DNA from: Roseateles violae
Lineage (GTDB): Bacteria > Pseudomonadota > Gammaproteobacteria > Burkholderiales > Burkholderiaceae_C
Reading direction: 5' to 3'
NCBI RefSeq assembly: GCF_030410485.1
Contig: NZ_JAUHHC010000003.1
Location: forward strand, 744,001-808,000
Length of the DNA stretch: 64,000 nucleotides
The position numbers and the translations under genes are program-made. Below, in pieces: positions 8,679 through 16,388 of this stretch; position 1 is the stretch's first letter; every line of letters starts with the position of its first letter. Under the pieces are notes generated by a model that did no database searches, was not told where the DNA came from, and saw only the letters and a program-made list of their open reading frames with translations.

Positions 8679-9481
8679 GCAGCAGCACTCCCATCACCGA
8701 GGCCGATCTGCACGCCTGGGCCGATGGCCAGCTGGCGGCCGAGCGCGCGCGCGAGGTCGAGGCCTATCTGGCCGCGCGGCCCGAGGAGCTGCGGCGCGTC
8801 GAGGCCTGGCGCGAGCAGAAGGCGCAGCTGCGCGCGCTGTTCGATCCGGTGCTGGACGAGCCGGCGCCGGCGCGCCTCTTGCGCGCGGCGCGGCCGCGCC
8901 AAGCCTGGTGGCTGCAGCGCCTGGCCGCCGGCCTGGCGATCGCCTTGCTCGGCGGCGCGCTCGGTTGGGGCCTGCGCGGCCAGCTGGCCGAGCAGGCCCC
9001 GCAGCTGGCGCAGGCGGGGCCGGCCGGCGACGCCCGCCTGCCGGACCTGGCCGAACGCGCCGCGATCGCCCATGCGGTCTATTCGCCGGACCAGCGCCGG
9101 CCGGTCGAGGTCGATGCCGCGCACGAGGACCAGTTGGTGGCCTGGCTGTCCAAGCGCATAGGCGCGACGATGCGCCCGCCTCATCTGCAGTCGCTGGGCT
9201 ATGCGCTGGAGGGCGGCCGCCTGCTGCCCGGCGCCAGCGGGCCGGTGGCGCAGTTCATGTACCGCGACGCGGCCGGCGCCAAGCTGACGCTGTATGTGTC
9301 GCGCGAAAGCGGCGCCGCCGAGCCGGCCGGCGACACCGCCTTCCGCTTCGCCCGCCGCGGCGAGCTGAACGTCTTCTACTGGGTCGACGGGCCCTTCGGC
9401 TATGCCTTGTCGGCCGGCGCCGAGCGCGCCGAGCTGGCGCGCGTGTCGGCCGAGGTCTACAAGCAGCTGGGGCAGCGTTAA
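8675..9481 (+). CDS. Transmembrane anti-sigma factor
   Basis: 268 aa. The N-terminal cytoplasmic part (ITEADLHAWADGQL, then EVEAYLAARPEELRRVEAWR) is the sigma-binding anti-sigma domain, here without the HxxxCxxC zinc motif. A single membrane span lies at about residues 81-100, and the C-terminal ~165 residues are periplasmic, with FARRGELNVFYWVDGPFGYAL near the end as in FecR/RsiW-like regulators of this clade. It is coupled to the sigma gene by an ATGA overlap. The periplasmic half presumably receives the signal. The 3' end overlaps 4 bp with the convergent GNAT gene. Confidence 0.9.
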   Translation: MSSSTPITEADLHAWADGQLAAERAREVEAYLAARPEELRRVEAWREQKAQLRALFDPVLDEPAPARLLRAARPRQAWWLQRLAAGLAIALLGGALGWGLRGQLAEQAPQLAQAGPAGDARLPDLAERAAIAHAVYSPDQRRPVEVDAAHEDQLVAWLSKRIGATMRPPHLQSLGYALEGGRLLPGASGPVAQFMYRDAAGAKLTLYVSRESGAAEPAGDTAFRFARRGELNVFYWVDGPFGYALSAGAERAELARVSAEVYKQLGQR

Positions 9482-10050
9482 TACCGCAGCGGCGCCAGCC
9501 GCACGTATTCCTCGTCGTCGACGGCCCGGCCGCGCACGACATCGTTGGCCGGCAGGATGCGCGTGAACTCGAAGCCGGCCTTGCGCAGCACCCGCGCCGA
9601 GGCCAGGTTGCCGACGGTCACCGTCGCGACCAGGCGCCGCACCCCGCGCGCGATCAATTGCTCGCTGGCGGCGGCGACCGCCTCGCTGGCATGGCCCTGG
9701 CCCCAGAAGGGGCTGAAGAAGTAGTAGCCGAGATTGGTGGCCTCGGGCTTGGCGTCGATCTCGGCATCGACGCGGCCGATGATCCGGCCGTCGCTGCGGC
9801 GCCGCACGGCCCAGGCCAGCCAGGCGAACAGGCCGTCGGGCGAGACGCGCTGCTCGCTGCGCCGCCAGGCCTCGGTCAAGTCCCCAAGGCTGTCCGGCTT
9901 GGTCATCGAGATCCATTCGTACAGCGCGTCTTCCTGCAGCAGCGGGAAGAAGGCCGCCGCATGCGCGCCGGTCAGCGGCTCCAGCAGCAGGCGCGGCGTG
10001 TCGATCGCCCCGGCCAGGTGCGCGGCCAGCGCGGGCGACATCGTGCTCAC
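9478..10050 (-). CDS. GNAT acetyltransferase (RimJ/RimL type)
   Basis: 190 aa from GTG 10050 (ATG 10041 is the alternative). The N-terminal IDTPRLLLEPLTGAHAAAFFPLL is characteristic of RimJ/RimL-like protein acetyltransferases. The acetyl-CoA loop is FWGQGHASEAV, in place of the usual WG(K/R)GYATEA, followed by VATVTVGNLASARVLRKAGF. Substrate unknown. The GTG start overlaps the stop of the methyltransferase gene by 4 bp, making this the last gene of a six-gene coupled cluster. Confidence 0.88.
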   Translation of the reverse strand: MSTMSPALAAHLAGAIDTPRLLLEPLTGAHAAAFFPLLQEDALYEWISMTKPDSLGDLTEAWRRSEQRVSPDGLFAWLAWAVRRRSDGRIIGRVDAEIDAKPEATNLGYYFFSPFWGQGHASEAVAAASEQLIARGVRRLVATVTVGNLASARVLRKAGFEFTRILPANDVVRGRAVDDEEYVRLAPLRY

Positions 10051-11159
10051 AGCATGTGCGAGCGGTCGCCGGCGGCAAAACCCAGCGCGTCGAAACCGTC
10101 GCCGGTGGCGAAACCGATCACCTTGAACAGCTCGCCCATCTCGTGTTCGGCGATCAAGCGGTGCGCCATCGCGCGCTGGCTCAGGCTGGCGGCGGCCAGC
10201 AGGTCGATCAGGCCGCAGTTGATCAGGAAGTTGGCCTGGCTGGTGTAGCCGAGCACGCTCAGGCCCTCGTCCTGCCCGGCCAGCGCGATGCCGGTGAAGT
10301 TGATGTGGGCGGTGATGTCCTTCTCACCGACCAGCAGCAAGGGATCGGGATCGGCGCGGTGCTGGTGGTGGCACATCAGGGTGCCACCGCTGCGCTGTGG
10401 ATGGTAGTACTCGGCCTCGGGGAAGCCGTAGTCGATCAGGAAGATCGCGCCGCGGCGCAGGCGCTGGGCCAGGGTGCGCACGAAGGCCTCGGCCTGCGCA
10501 TGGGTCTCGGTGACCGTGCCGGGCGGGAAGTGGCGCGCATCGTCCGCGGGCAGTTCGATCGGCGGCCGCTGCTCGCTGGGCCGGTCGGCAAAGGCAAAGG
10601 ACGGCGGCTCGCCGGCCTGCACGACCACACCTCGCTCGGACCAGCGATTGCCGTCGAAGCTCAGCAGCTGCACCGGCATCGCATCGAGCACCTCGTTGCC
10701 GACGACGACGCCGTCGAAACGCTCGGGCAGGCGGTCCAGCCACTCCACCCTGTCGCCCCAGGCGGCCAGGGTCTCGGCCTGGCGGCGGCGCAGGCTGCCG
10801 GACAGGTCGACGATGCGGTAGCGCGAGATCCGCTCGCCCAGCGCCTGAAGCAGCTGCGCGGCCAGCGCGCCGGTGCCGGCGCCGAATTCCCAGACCTCGC
10901 TGCTGCCGGTGGCGTCCAGCGCCTGGCCGATCTGCAGCGCCAGCGCGGCGCCGAACAGCGGCGACATCTCGGGCGCGGTGACGAAGTCCGAGCCCGCGCC
11001 GCCGGCGCCGTCCGGCATCAGGCCGAACTTGCGCCGCTCGTTGCTGTAGTAGCCGAGGCCCGGCGCATACAGCGCCAGCGCCATGAAGCGGTCGAAGGGC
11101 AGCCAGCCGCCGGCCTGGGCGATCTCGCACTGCAGCAGCTGCTCGAGGGCGGCGCTCAT
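10047..11159 (-). CDS. SAM-dependent methyltransferase, MidA/NDUFAF7 family (DUF185)
   Basis: 370 aa. The opening PFDRFMALALYAPGLGYYSN and GSDFVTAPEMSPLFGAALA are diagnostic of the family whose mitochondrial member NDUFAF7 dimethylates an arginine of the complex I subunit NDUFS2. The SAM-binding motif is EFGAGTGALAAQLLQ, with VVGNEVLDAMPVQLL as post-motif. In bacteria the substrate is not settled. Both ends overlap neighbouring genes by 4 bp (GGDEF-EAL protein upstream, GNAT downstream). Confidence 0.92.
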   Translation of the reverse strand: MSAALEQLLQCEIAQAGGWLPFDRFMALALYAPGLGYYSNERRKFGLMPDGAGGAGSDFVTAPEMSPLFGAALALQIGQALDATGSSEVWEFGAGTGALAAQLLQALGERISRYRIVDLSGSLRRRQAETLAAWGDRVEWLDRLPERFDGVVVGNEVLDAMPVQLLSFDGNRWSERGVVVQAGEPPSFAFADRPSEQRPPIELPADDARHFPPGTVTETHAQAEAFVRTLAQRLRRGAIFLIDYGFPEAEYYHPQRSGGTLMCHHQHRADPDPLLLVGEKDITAHINFTGIALAGQDEGLSVLGYTSQANFLINCGLIDLLAAASLSQRAMAHRLIAEHEMGELFKVIGFATGDGFDALGFAAGDRSHML

Positions 11160-13255
11160 GCGGCGGCACCGTGGCGATGCAGCAGCCAGCGCTCGAACTC
11201 GGCCGGCGCCATCGGCGCGCCGAGCAGCTCGCCCTGCATCTCGTCGCAGCCCCAGCCGGCCAGCAGCGCGCGCTGCTCACCATTGCGCACGCCCTCGGCG
11301 CTGACGCGCAGACCCAGGCCGTCGGCCATCTGGATGATGGCCTGCACGATGGCCGCGGCGCCGACGTCCGCGGGCAGCTTGGCGACGAAGCTCTGGTCGA
11401 TCTTCAGCTTGTCCAGCGGCAGCTGGGTCAGGTGCGCCAGCGAGGTATAGCCGGTGCCGAAGTCATCGACCGAGACCGACAGGCCCAGCGCGCGCAGCGC
11501 CTTCAGCGTGGCCGGCGCATTGGCGATATCGTCCATCAGCATGCGCTCGGTCAGCTCCAGCTCGATCCAGTGGCCCGGCACATGCAGCTCGCCCAGCACC
11601 CGCGCGACGGTGCCGGCGAAGCCTTCCAGATGGAACTGCATGCGCGAGAGATTGACGGCGATCGGCACGGCCGCGATCTCGCGCTGGTGCCAGTCGCGCG
11701 CCTGCGCGGCGGCCGAGCGCATCACCCATTCGCCCAGCGCCAGCATCAGCCGGTGGCGCTCAGCGACGTCGATGAAGGCGTCGGGGCTCAAGAGGCCGCG
11801 CTGCGGATGCTGCCAGCGCAGCAGCGCCTCGGCGCCGATCAGCGCGCCGTCGGTCGACAGCTGCGGCTGGTAATGCAGCACGAACTCGTCGCGCTCCAGC
11901 GCCTGGGCCAGCTCGCTTTCCAGCACCAGCTCGTCATAGGCGTTCTGCGCCAGCGCCGGCTCGAAGAACTGGTAGTTGGCGCGGCCGCGCGATTTGGCCA
12001 GGTACATCGCGGTGTCGGCATGCTGGATCAGCTCGTCGGCGCTCTGGCCATGTTCGGGGTACATGGCAACGCCGATCGAGGGCGTCACCGACAGCGCGCG
12101 GCCATCGGCGCTGACCGGCACCTCGACCACCGAGAGCAGGTCGCGCAGCACGACCAGCACGTCGCCGTGGCTCTCGACATCGGCCAGCAGCACGACGAAT
12201 TCGTCGCCGCCGAAGCGGCCGACCAGGTCGCTGGCGCGCAGGCAGGCGCGCAGGCGCTCGGCCACCGTCGTCAGCACCTTGTCGCCCTCCAGATGGCCCA
12301 GCGAGTCGTTGACGCGCTTGAAGTTGTCCAGGTCGATGAACAGCAGGGCCAGCGTGTCGGGCTGACGCTTGCCGCCACCGCTGGCGCGGCGCAGCGCCTG
12401 CTGCAGCTGCTCCATGAAGGCGGCGCGGTTCAAGAGGCTGGTCAGCGCGTCGTGATGGGCCAGGTGGTGGATGCGTGCCTGCGCGGCGACGCGGTCGCGG
12501 ATATCGCGCACGATGGTCATGCGCAGGCGCTCGCCCTCGCGCTCCAGCGTGCGGACGATGAACTCGACCGGGATGCGCGTGCCGTCGCGGTGGATGACGG
12601 CCGTCTCGTAGCGCAGCTCGCGGCCCTCGGTCATCACGCGGGTGACCTTGGCCAGCTCGTCCTCGGCGACGAAGCTCAGCACATGGCGGCTCAGCAATTC
12701 GTCCAGGCTGTAGCCGAGCAAGGCACACAGCGGCGGATTGGCGTCGGTGATCTGACCCTCGCGATGGAACACGATGCCCTCGACGCTGGCCTGCATGAAC
12801 TTCTCGAGCCGCGCCTCCGATTCGCGCGCGGCACGCTCGGCCAGCCGGTGCTTGCTGATATCGCTGATCAGCACCGAGACGGCGCTCGGCGCGGCGCCGC
12901 CCTCGTCCAGATGCGGGACCAGATGGACCTCGAGCCAGCGCGACTGGCCGTCCGGGCCGCTCAGATGGCGCTCGTAGACGGCCGGACTGCCATCGCGCAG
13001 CACCTGGTCGACCTGGGGCTGGATCAGCCGGGCCGCCTCGGGCCCGATAATCTCGGCGAAGGTATGGCCCAGCACCGTCTGCTCATCGTGGCCGAAGGTC
13101 TGGGCATAGGCGCGGTTGGCGAACAGGCAGCGCTGGCTGGCGGCGTCGTACAGCGCCATCAGCACCGGCACATGGTCGGCCAGCAGGCGCAGCTGGGCCG
13201 CCTGCTGAGCGGCCTCGCGCAGCGCCCGCTCGAGCTCGGCCGCGCGATCGTTCAT
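11156..13255 (-). CDS. PAS-PAS-GGDEF-EAL cyclic-di-GMP signalling protein
   Basis: 699 aa, no membrane segment. Two PAS domains (about residues 25-145 and 150-265; the second has ITDANPPLCALLGYS) precede a GGDEF domain with an intact GGDEF motif at 349-353 (GRFGGDEFVVLL) and an EAL domain with EALLRW at 476-481, ELTERMLMD and DDFGTGYTSL. Both catalytic signatures look intact, so it could make or break c-di-GMP. ATG 13255 is fixed by the 4-bp overlap with the uracil-DNA glycosylase stop. Its place in a tsaB-rimI-udg operon is odd: a cytosolic sensor coupled to housekeeping genes. Confidence 0.95.
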   Translation of the reverse strand: MNDRAAELERALREAAQQAAQLRLLADHVPVLMALYDAASQRCLFANRAYAQTFGHDEQTVLGHTFAEIIGPEAARLIQPQVDQVLRDGSPAVYERHLSGPDGQSRWLEVHLVPHLDEGGAAPSAVSVLISDISKHRLAERAARESEARLEKFMQASVEGIVFHREGQITDANPPLCALLGYSLDELLSRHVLSFVAEDELAKVTRVMTEGRELRYETAVIHRDGTRIPVEFIVRTLEREGERLRMTIVRDIRDRVAAQARIHHLAHHDALTSLLNRAAFMEQLQQALRRASGGGKRQPDTLALLFIDLDNFKRVNDSLGHLEGDKVLTTVAERLRACLRASDLVGRFGGDEFVVLLADVESHGDVLVVLRDLLSVVEVPVSADGRALSVTPSIGVAMYPEHGQSADELIQHADTAMYLAKSRGRANYQFFEPALAQNAYDELVLESELAQALERDEFVLHYQPQLSTDGALIGAEALLRWQHPQRGLLSPDAFIDVAERHRLMLALGEWVMRSAAAQARDWHQREIAAVPIAVNLSRMQFHLEGFAGTVARVLGELHVPGHWIELELTERMLMDDIANAPATLKALRALGLSVSVDDFGTGYTSLAHLTQLPLDKLKIDQSFVAKLPADVGAAAIVQAIIQMADGLGLRVSAEGVRNGEQRALLAGWGCDEMQGELLGAPMAPAEFERWLLHRHGAAA

Positions 13256-14088
13256 GGCCGCGCCTGCAGGGTCGCGCGGGCCAGGCACAGGTCCTCCCAG
13301 GCGCGCGCCTTGTCGGCCAGATTGCGCAGCAGATAGGCCGGGTGGTAGGTGACGATCAGCGGCACGCCCTGGTACTCGTGCACGCGGCCGCGCAGGCGGC
13401 CGATCGGCTCGCTGCTGCGCAAGAGCGACTGCACGGCAAAGCGGCCCATCGCCAGGATGATGCGGGGCTGGATCAGCGCGATCTGGCGGTCCAGATAGGG
13501 CTCGCACTGCGCCAGCTCCTGCGGTTCCGGGTTGCGGTTGCGCGGCGGCCGGCATTTGAGCGTGTTGGCGATATAGACCTGCTGCTCGGCCGGGCCCTCG
13601 CCGCGACCCAGGCCCAGCGCGCGCAGCATGCTGTCCAGCAGCTTGCCGGCCTGGCCGACGAAGGGCTCGCCCTGCAGATCCTCGTTCTCGCCCGGCGCCT
13701 CGCCGACGACCATCCAGTGCGCGCGCTCGTTGCCGACGCCGAAGACGGTGTTCCTGCGGCTCTCGCAGAGGCCGCAGGCGCGGCAGCCGGCGACGCTGGC
13801 GCGCAGGGCCTCCCAGTCCATCGCGGCGATCGCCCGGCCGCGCTCGTCGGACGAGGCCGGGATGATGGGTGCAGCGGGTGCGGCCGGCGGACGCATCGGC
13901 GCGGCAGGCGGTGCCGGCAGCGCGGCCGCCTTGGTGATGGCCGGCGCCGGCCCGGCGACCGGCGCTGCGGCGACGGCCACGTCCGCTTCGGCTTCGGCTT
14001 CGGCTTCGATCGCGGCCGGCGGCGTGGCGGCCCAGACCTTCAGGCCCATCGCCTCCAGCATCGCCCGTTGACGCGCGTCCCAGCTCAT
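13252..14088 (-). CDS. Uracil-DNA glycosylase, family 4 (Fe-S type)
   Basis: 278 aa. It removes uracil from DNA in base excision repair. The core has VVGEAPGENEDLQGEPFVGQAGKLLD, VYIANTLKCRPPRNRNP and a C-terminal HPAYLLRN loop. Cysteines in CRACGLC, TLKC and AQCEPYL are placed to hold the [4Fe-4S] cluster of family 4 enzymes. An alanine/proline-rich N-terminal extension of about 100 residues precedes the domain and is probably a disordered linker. Often annotated as phage SPO1 DNA-polymerase-related protein. Both ends overlap neighbours by 4 bp. Confidence 0.93.
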   Translation of the reverse strand: MSWDARQRAMLEAMGLKVWAATPPAAIEAEAEAEADVAVAAAPVAGPAPAITKAAALPAPPAAPMRPPAAPAAPIIPASSDERGRAIAAMDWEALRASVAGCRACGLCESRRNTVFGVGNERAHWMVVGEAPGENEDLQGEPFVGQAGKLLDSMLRALGLGRGEGPAEQQVYIANTLKCRPPRNRNPEPQELAQCEPYLDRQIALIQPRIILAMGRFAVQSLLRSSEPIGRLRGRVHEYQGVPLIVTYHPAYLLRNLADKARAWEDLCLARATLQARP

Positions 14089-14576
14089 GCGGCCTCTTCC
14101 AGCGCCAGGCTCATCAGCACGGCATCCTCGCGCGGCTGGCCCGGCGGCATCGGGTAATAGGCGCGGCGCAGGCCGACCTCGGCAAAGCCATAGCGCAGAT
14201 AGACCTGGCGCGCGCGTTCATTGCTGACCCGCACCTCCAGCCACAGCTGGGCGCAGTCCTCGTCGCGGCAGAGCCGGCACAGCGCATCCAGCATCAGCCG
14301 CGCCAGGCCGCGGCCCTGCGCTGCGGGGGCGACGGTGATGTTCAGCAGATGCATCTCGTCGACGCCCTTCATCGCCAGGAAATAGCCCTGCAGCCGCTGC
14401 TGGGCGTCGCGCAGCACGAAGGCCAGATAGCCGGCCGCCAGCGAGTCGATGAAATTGCCCTGTGACCAGGGCGAGGCATAGGCGTGCTGCTCGATCGCCA
14501 GCACCTCGGCCAGATCGCCGCTGCGCATGGCGCTCAGCTGCAGGCCGGCCGTCGCCCGGGGCGCCAGCGCGCTCAC
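14085..14576 (-). CDS. rimI: Ribosomal protein S18-alanine N-acetyltransferase
   Basis: 163 aa from GTG 14576, chosen because it overlaps the tsaB stop (GTGA); ATG 14528 would give 147 aa. GNAT fold: DLAEVLAIEQHAYASPWSQGNF is typical RimI, as are HLLNITVAPAAQGRGLARLML (acetyl-CoA loop) and LEVRVSNERARQVYLRYGFAEVGLRRAYY. It acetylates the N-terminus of ribosomal protein S18. tsaB-rimI adjacency is widely conserved. The 3' end overlaps the glycosylase start by 4 bp. Confidence 0.94.
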   Translation of the reverse strand: MSALAPRATAGLQLSAMRSGDLAEVLAIEQHAYASPWSQGNFIDSLAAGYLAFVLRDAQQRLQGYFLAMKGVDEMHLLNITVAPAAQGRGLARLMLDALCRLCRDEDCAQLWLEVRVSNERARQVYLRYGFAEVGLRRAYYPMPPGQPREDAVLMSLALEEAA

Positions 14577-15295
14577 GACAGCGCCCGCGCCGCCAGGCGC
14601 TCTTCGGTCGTCTGCGCGACCTTGTCGCGCACATAGACCGGCATTGCCGCGGCCGGGTCCAGCGTCTCGCCGCGCGCCCAGGCCTGCTCGGCCAGCACCG
14701 CCAAGGCGCGGGCGCGCGAGGCGGTGCGTGGCCAGTGGCGTGCCGGCAGCGGGCCCAACTGGCCGGCAAAGGCGTCCAGCGCCGAACCGGCCAGTGCGGC
14801 CGGCGGCTCGGCGCCCCAGTGCGCGCGCAGCGCCGCCGGCGAATACAGGGCCGGCGCGTCGAGCGTCTGCCACCGGCCGGCCGCGTCCAGCGCATAGGCA
14901 CCGGCATAGATCTCGCCGATGCGGGCGTCCATCGCGACCCAGATCGGCCCGGCCAGCGGCGCGCCGGCGGCCTGGGCCTGCTGGCGCGCGTCCTCGGCGA
15001 CCAGCATCAGGCTGTCCAGCGACAGCACCGGCTTGCCGGCGCCGAAGGCCAGGCCCTGGACCACCGCGGCGGCGGTGCGCAGGCCGGTGAAGGCGCCGGG
15101 ACCGCGGGCAAAGGCGATCGCGTCGACATCGGCCAGCTGCAGGCCCGCCCGCGCCAGCAGGGCCAGCGCCTCGGGCACCATGCGCGCCGAGGCCTGCGGC
15201 CCGCCCTGCGCCTCGAACAGCTGCAGCCGTGCCGCGCCGCCGAGGCTCAGCGCCATGGTTTCGGTCGAGCTATCGAGGGCCAGCAGCACGGTCAT
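14573..15295 (-). CDS. tsaB: tRNA threonylcarbamoyladenosine biosynthesis protein TsaB
   Basis: 240-aa ASKHA-fold scaffold/partner of TsaD in forming t6A37 on ANN-reading tRNAs. Signatures: LLALDSSTETMALSL at the N-terminus, then ADVDAIAFARGPGAFTGLRTAA and VAMDARIGEIYAGAY. The companion enzyme Sua5/TsaC, which makes the threonylcarbamoyl-AMP, is encoded 1 kb away at 16389-17408. ATG 15295 begins the cluster of six overlapping genes; the promoter must lie in the 30 bp between it and the terminator of the SGNH gene or further upstream. Confidence 0.95.
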   Translation of the reverse strand: MTVLLALDSSTETMALSLGGAARLQLFEAQGGPQASARMVPEALALLARAGLQLADVDAIAFARGPGAFTGLRTAAAVVQGLAFGAGKPVLSLDSLMLVAEDARQQAQAAGAPLAGPIWVAMDARIGEIYAGAYALDAAGRWQTLDAPALYSPAALRAHWGAEPPAALAGSALDAFAGQLGPLPARHWPRTASRARALAVLAEQAWARGETLDPAAAMPVYVRDKVAQTTEERLAARALS

Positions 15296-15324
15296 GACGG
15301 AAGTGTAGCCTTGGGGCCGGAATG

Positions 15325-15350
15325 AAAAACCCGGCCGCGCGGGCCGGGTC
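15325..15350 (-). terminator. Rho-independent terminator of the SGNH gene
   Basis: On the minus strand, perfect 7-bp stem CCCGGCC / GGCCGGG with a 5-base loop, followed by TTTTT. It lies 20 bp past the stop of the SGNH lipoprotein gene and just before tsaB, separating the two transcription units. Confidence 0.9.
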
Positions 15351-15369
15351 TGGCTGGAATCCGCTGCGC

Positions 15370-16350
15370 TTAGAACGGGTTGTTGTGCGCCCGCGTTATC
15401 GCCAAGTCGCCGATGCGCCCCTGGCCCACCGGGCTCAGCAGCGTGTCGCTGGCCCACAGCCAGGTGTCGGCGCTGCCGCCGGTGACCAGGGTGTTGGGCG
15501 TGCAGTCCTGCAGCGCCACGGTGCTCAGGCAGACCGCGTCGGTGACGTTGACGATGCCGTAGTAGGACGGGTACTTGGTGGCCTGCTGCATCGACTCGTC
15601 GACCAGGATCAGGCCGATCATGCGGCCATCGTTGATCAGCTTCAGGCGCATCGCCACATTGAACTGAAGGGTCATGCGGGTCAGCAGCGCGGCGCGGTCG
15701 GTGTCCGGCTTGGCGGCGCGCTCCTTCAGCGCGAACGGGGTCAGGCCGACATCGGGCAGGGTCGAAACGATGACGCGGCCGCCGGCCGTCGCGACGCGGT
15801 TGACCTGATCGGCCAGGGCCGTGCCGCGCGCCTTGAGCTCGTCCAGCAGCGCCTGTTCACTGAGCGCCGGATACTGGGCATAGACCTCCAGGATGTCGTT
15901 GGTGCCGACCATGATGGCGACCAGGTCCTTGTTGCCGAAGGTATTGGTCGAGAAATGCTGATCGATCTTGGTCTTGACGTCGGCCACCTTGGCGCCGGCC
16001 GTCGCATACATGATGCCGGTCGGTGCGGTGGTGTTCAGCGGATCGGGGTTGCACTGCGGGAAGACCAGGCCGAAGAAGCTGGCCATTTTCTGCACCCAGA
16101 TCGGGTTCACCGAGCAGTCGAGCGCGCCGGTAGTCGCGTTCAGGCCGTTGACGCTGTACTTCTTGCCTTCCGGCGTCAACACGCTGGCCTCGTCGCCGAA
16201 AGCGATGATGCGGGTTGGTTTGAACGGTTCGATCTGCGAAGTGCCACCGCCGCAGGCGCCCAGCGCGCCCAGCGCCAGCGCCGCCAGCCAGACGCGGCCC
16301 TGGCGGCTCCAGCGGCTATAGCGGCCGATGCCGCCACTCAAACTCTTCAT
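15370..16350 (-). CDS. SGNH/GDSL-fold lipoprotein with degenerate active site
   Basis: 326 aa from ATG 16350 (GGAG 5 bases upstream). A lipoprotein signal ends in LGAC with the lipidated Cys at 33. The body follows the SGNH hydrolase pattern: IIAFGDEASVL (block I), MYATAGAKV (block II), VAIMVGTNDILEVY (block III) and ASDTLLSPVGQGRIG (block V). The nucleophile Ser of GDS is Glu54, and the His of DxxH is a Leu around 305, so two of three catalytic residues are missing. It likely binds rather than hydrolyses, or uses other residues. It follows sua5 by 38 bp. Confidence 0.85.
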   Translation of the reverse strand: MKSLSGGIGRYSRWSRQGRVWLAALALGALGACGGGTSQIEPFKPTRIIAFGDEASVLTPEGKKYSVNGLNATTGALDCSVNPIWVQKMASFFGLVFPQCNPDPLNTTAPTGIMYATAGAKVADVKTKIDQHFSTNTFGNKDLVAIMVGTNDILEVYAQYPALSEQALLDELKARGTALADQVNRVATAGGRVIVSTLPDVGLTPFALKERAAKPDTDRAALLTRMTLQFNVAMRLKLINDGRMIGLILVDESMQQATKYPSYYGIVNVTDAVCLSTVALQDCTPNTLVTGGSADTWLWASDTLLSPVGQGRIGDLAITRAHNNPF

Positions 16351-16388
16351 GAACACTCCATGCATAGGAAACTCGGTCGTCGTCGTCT

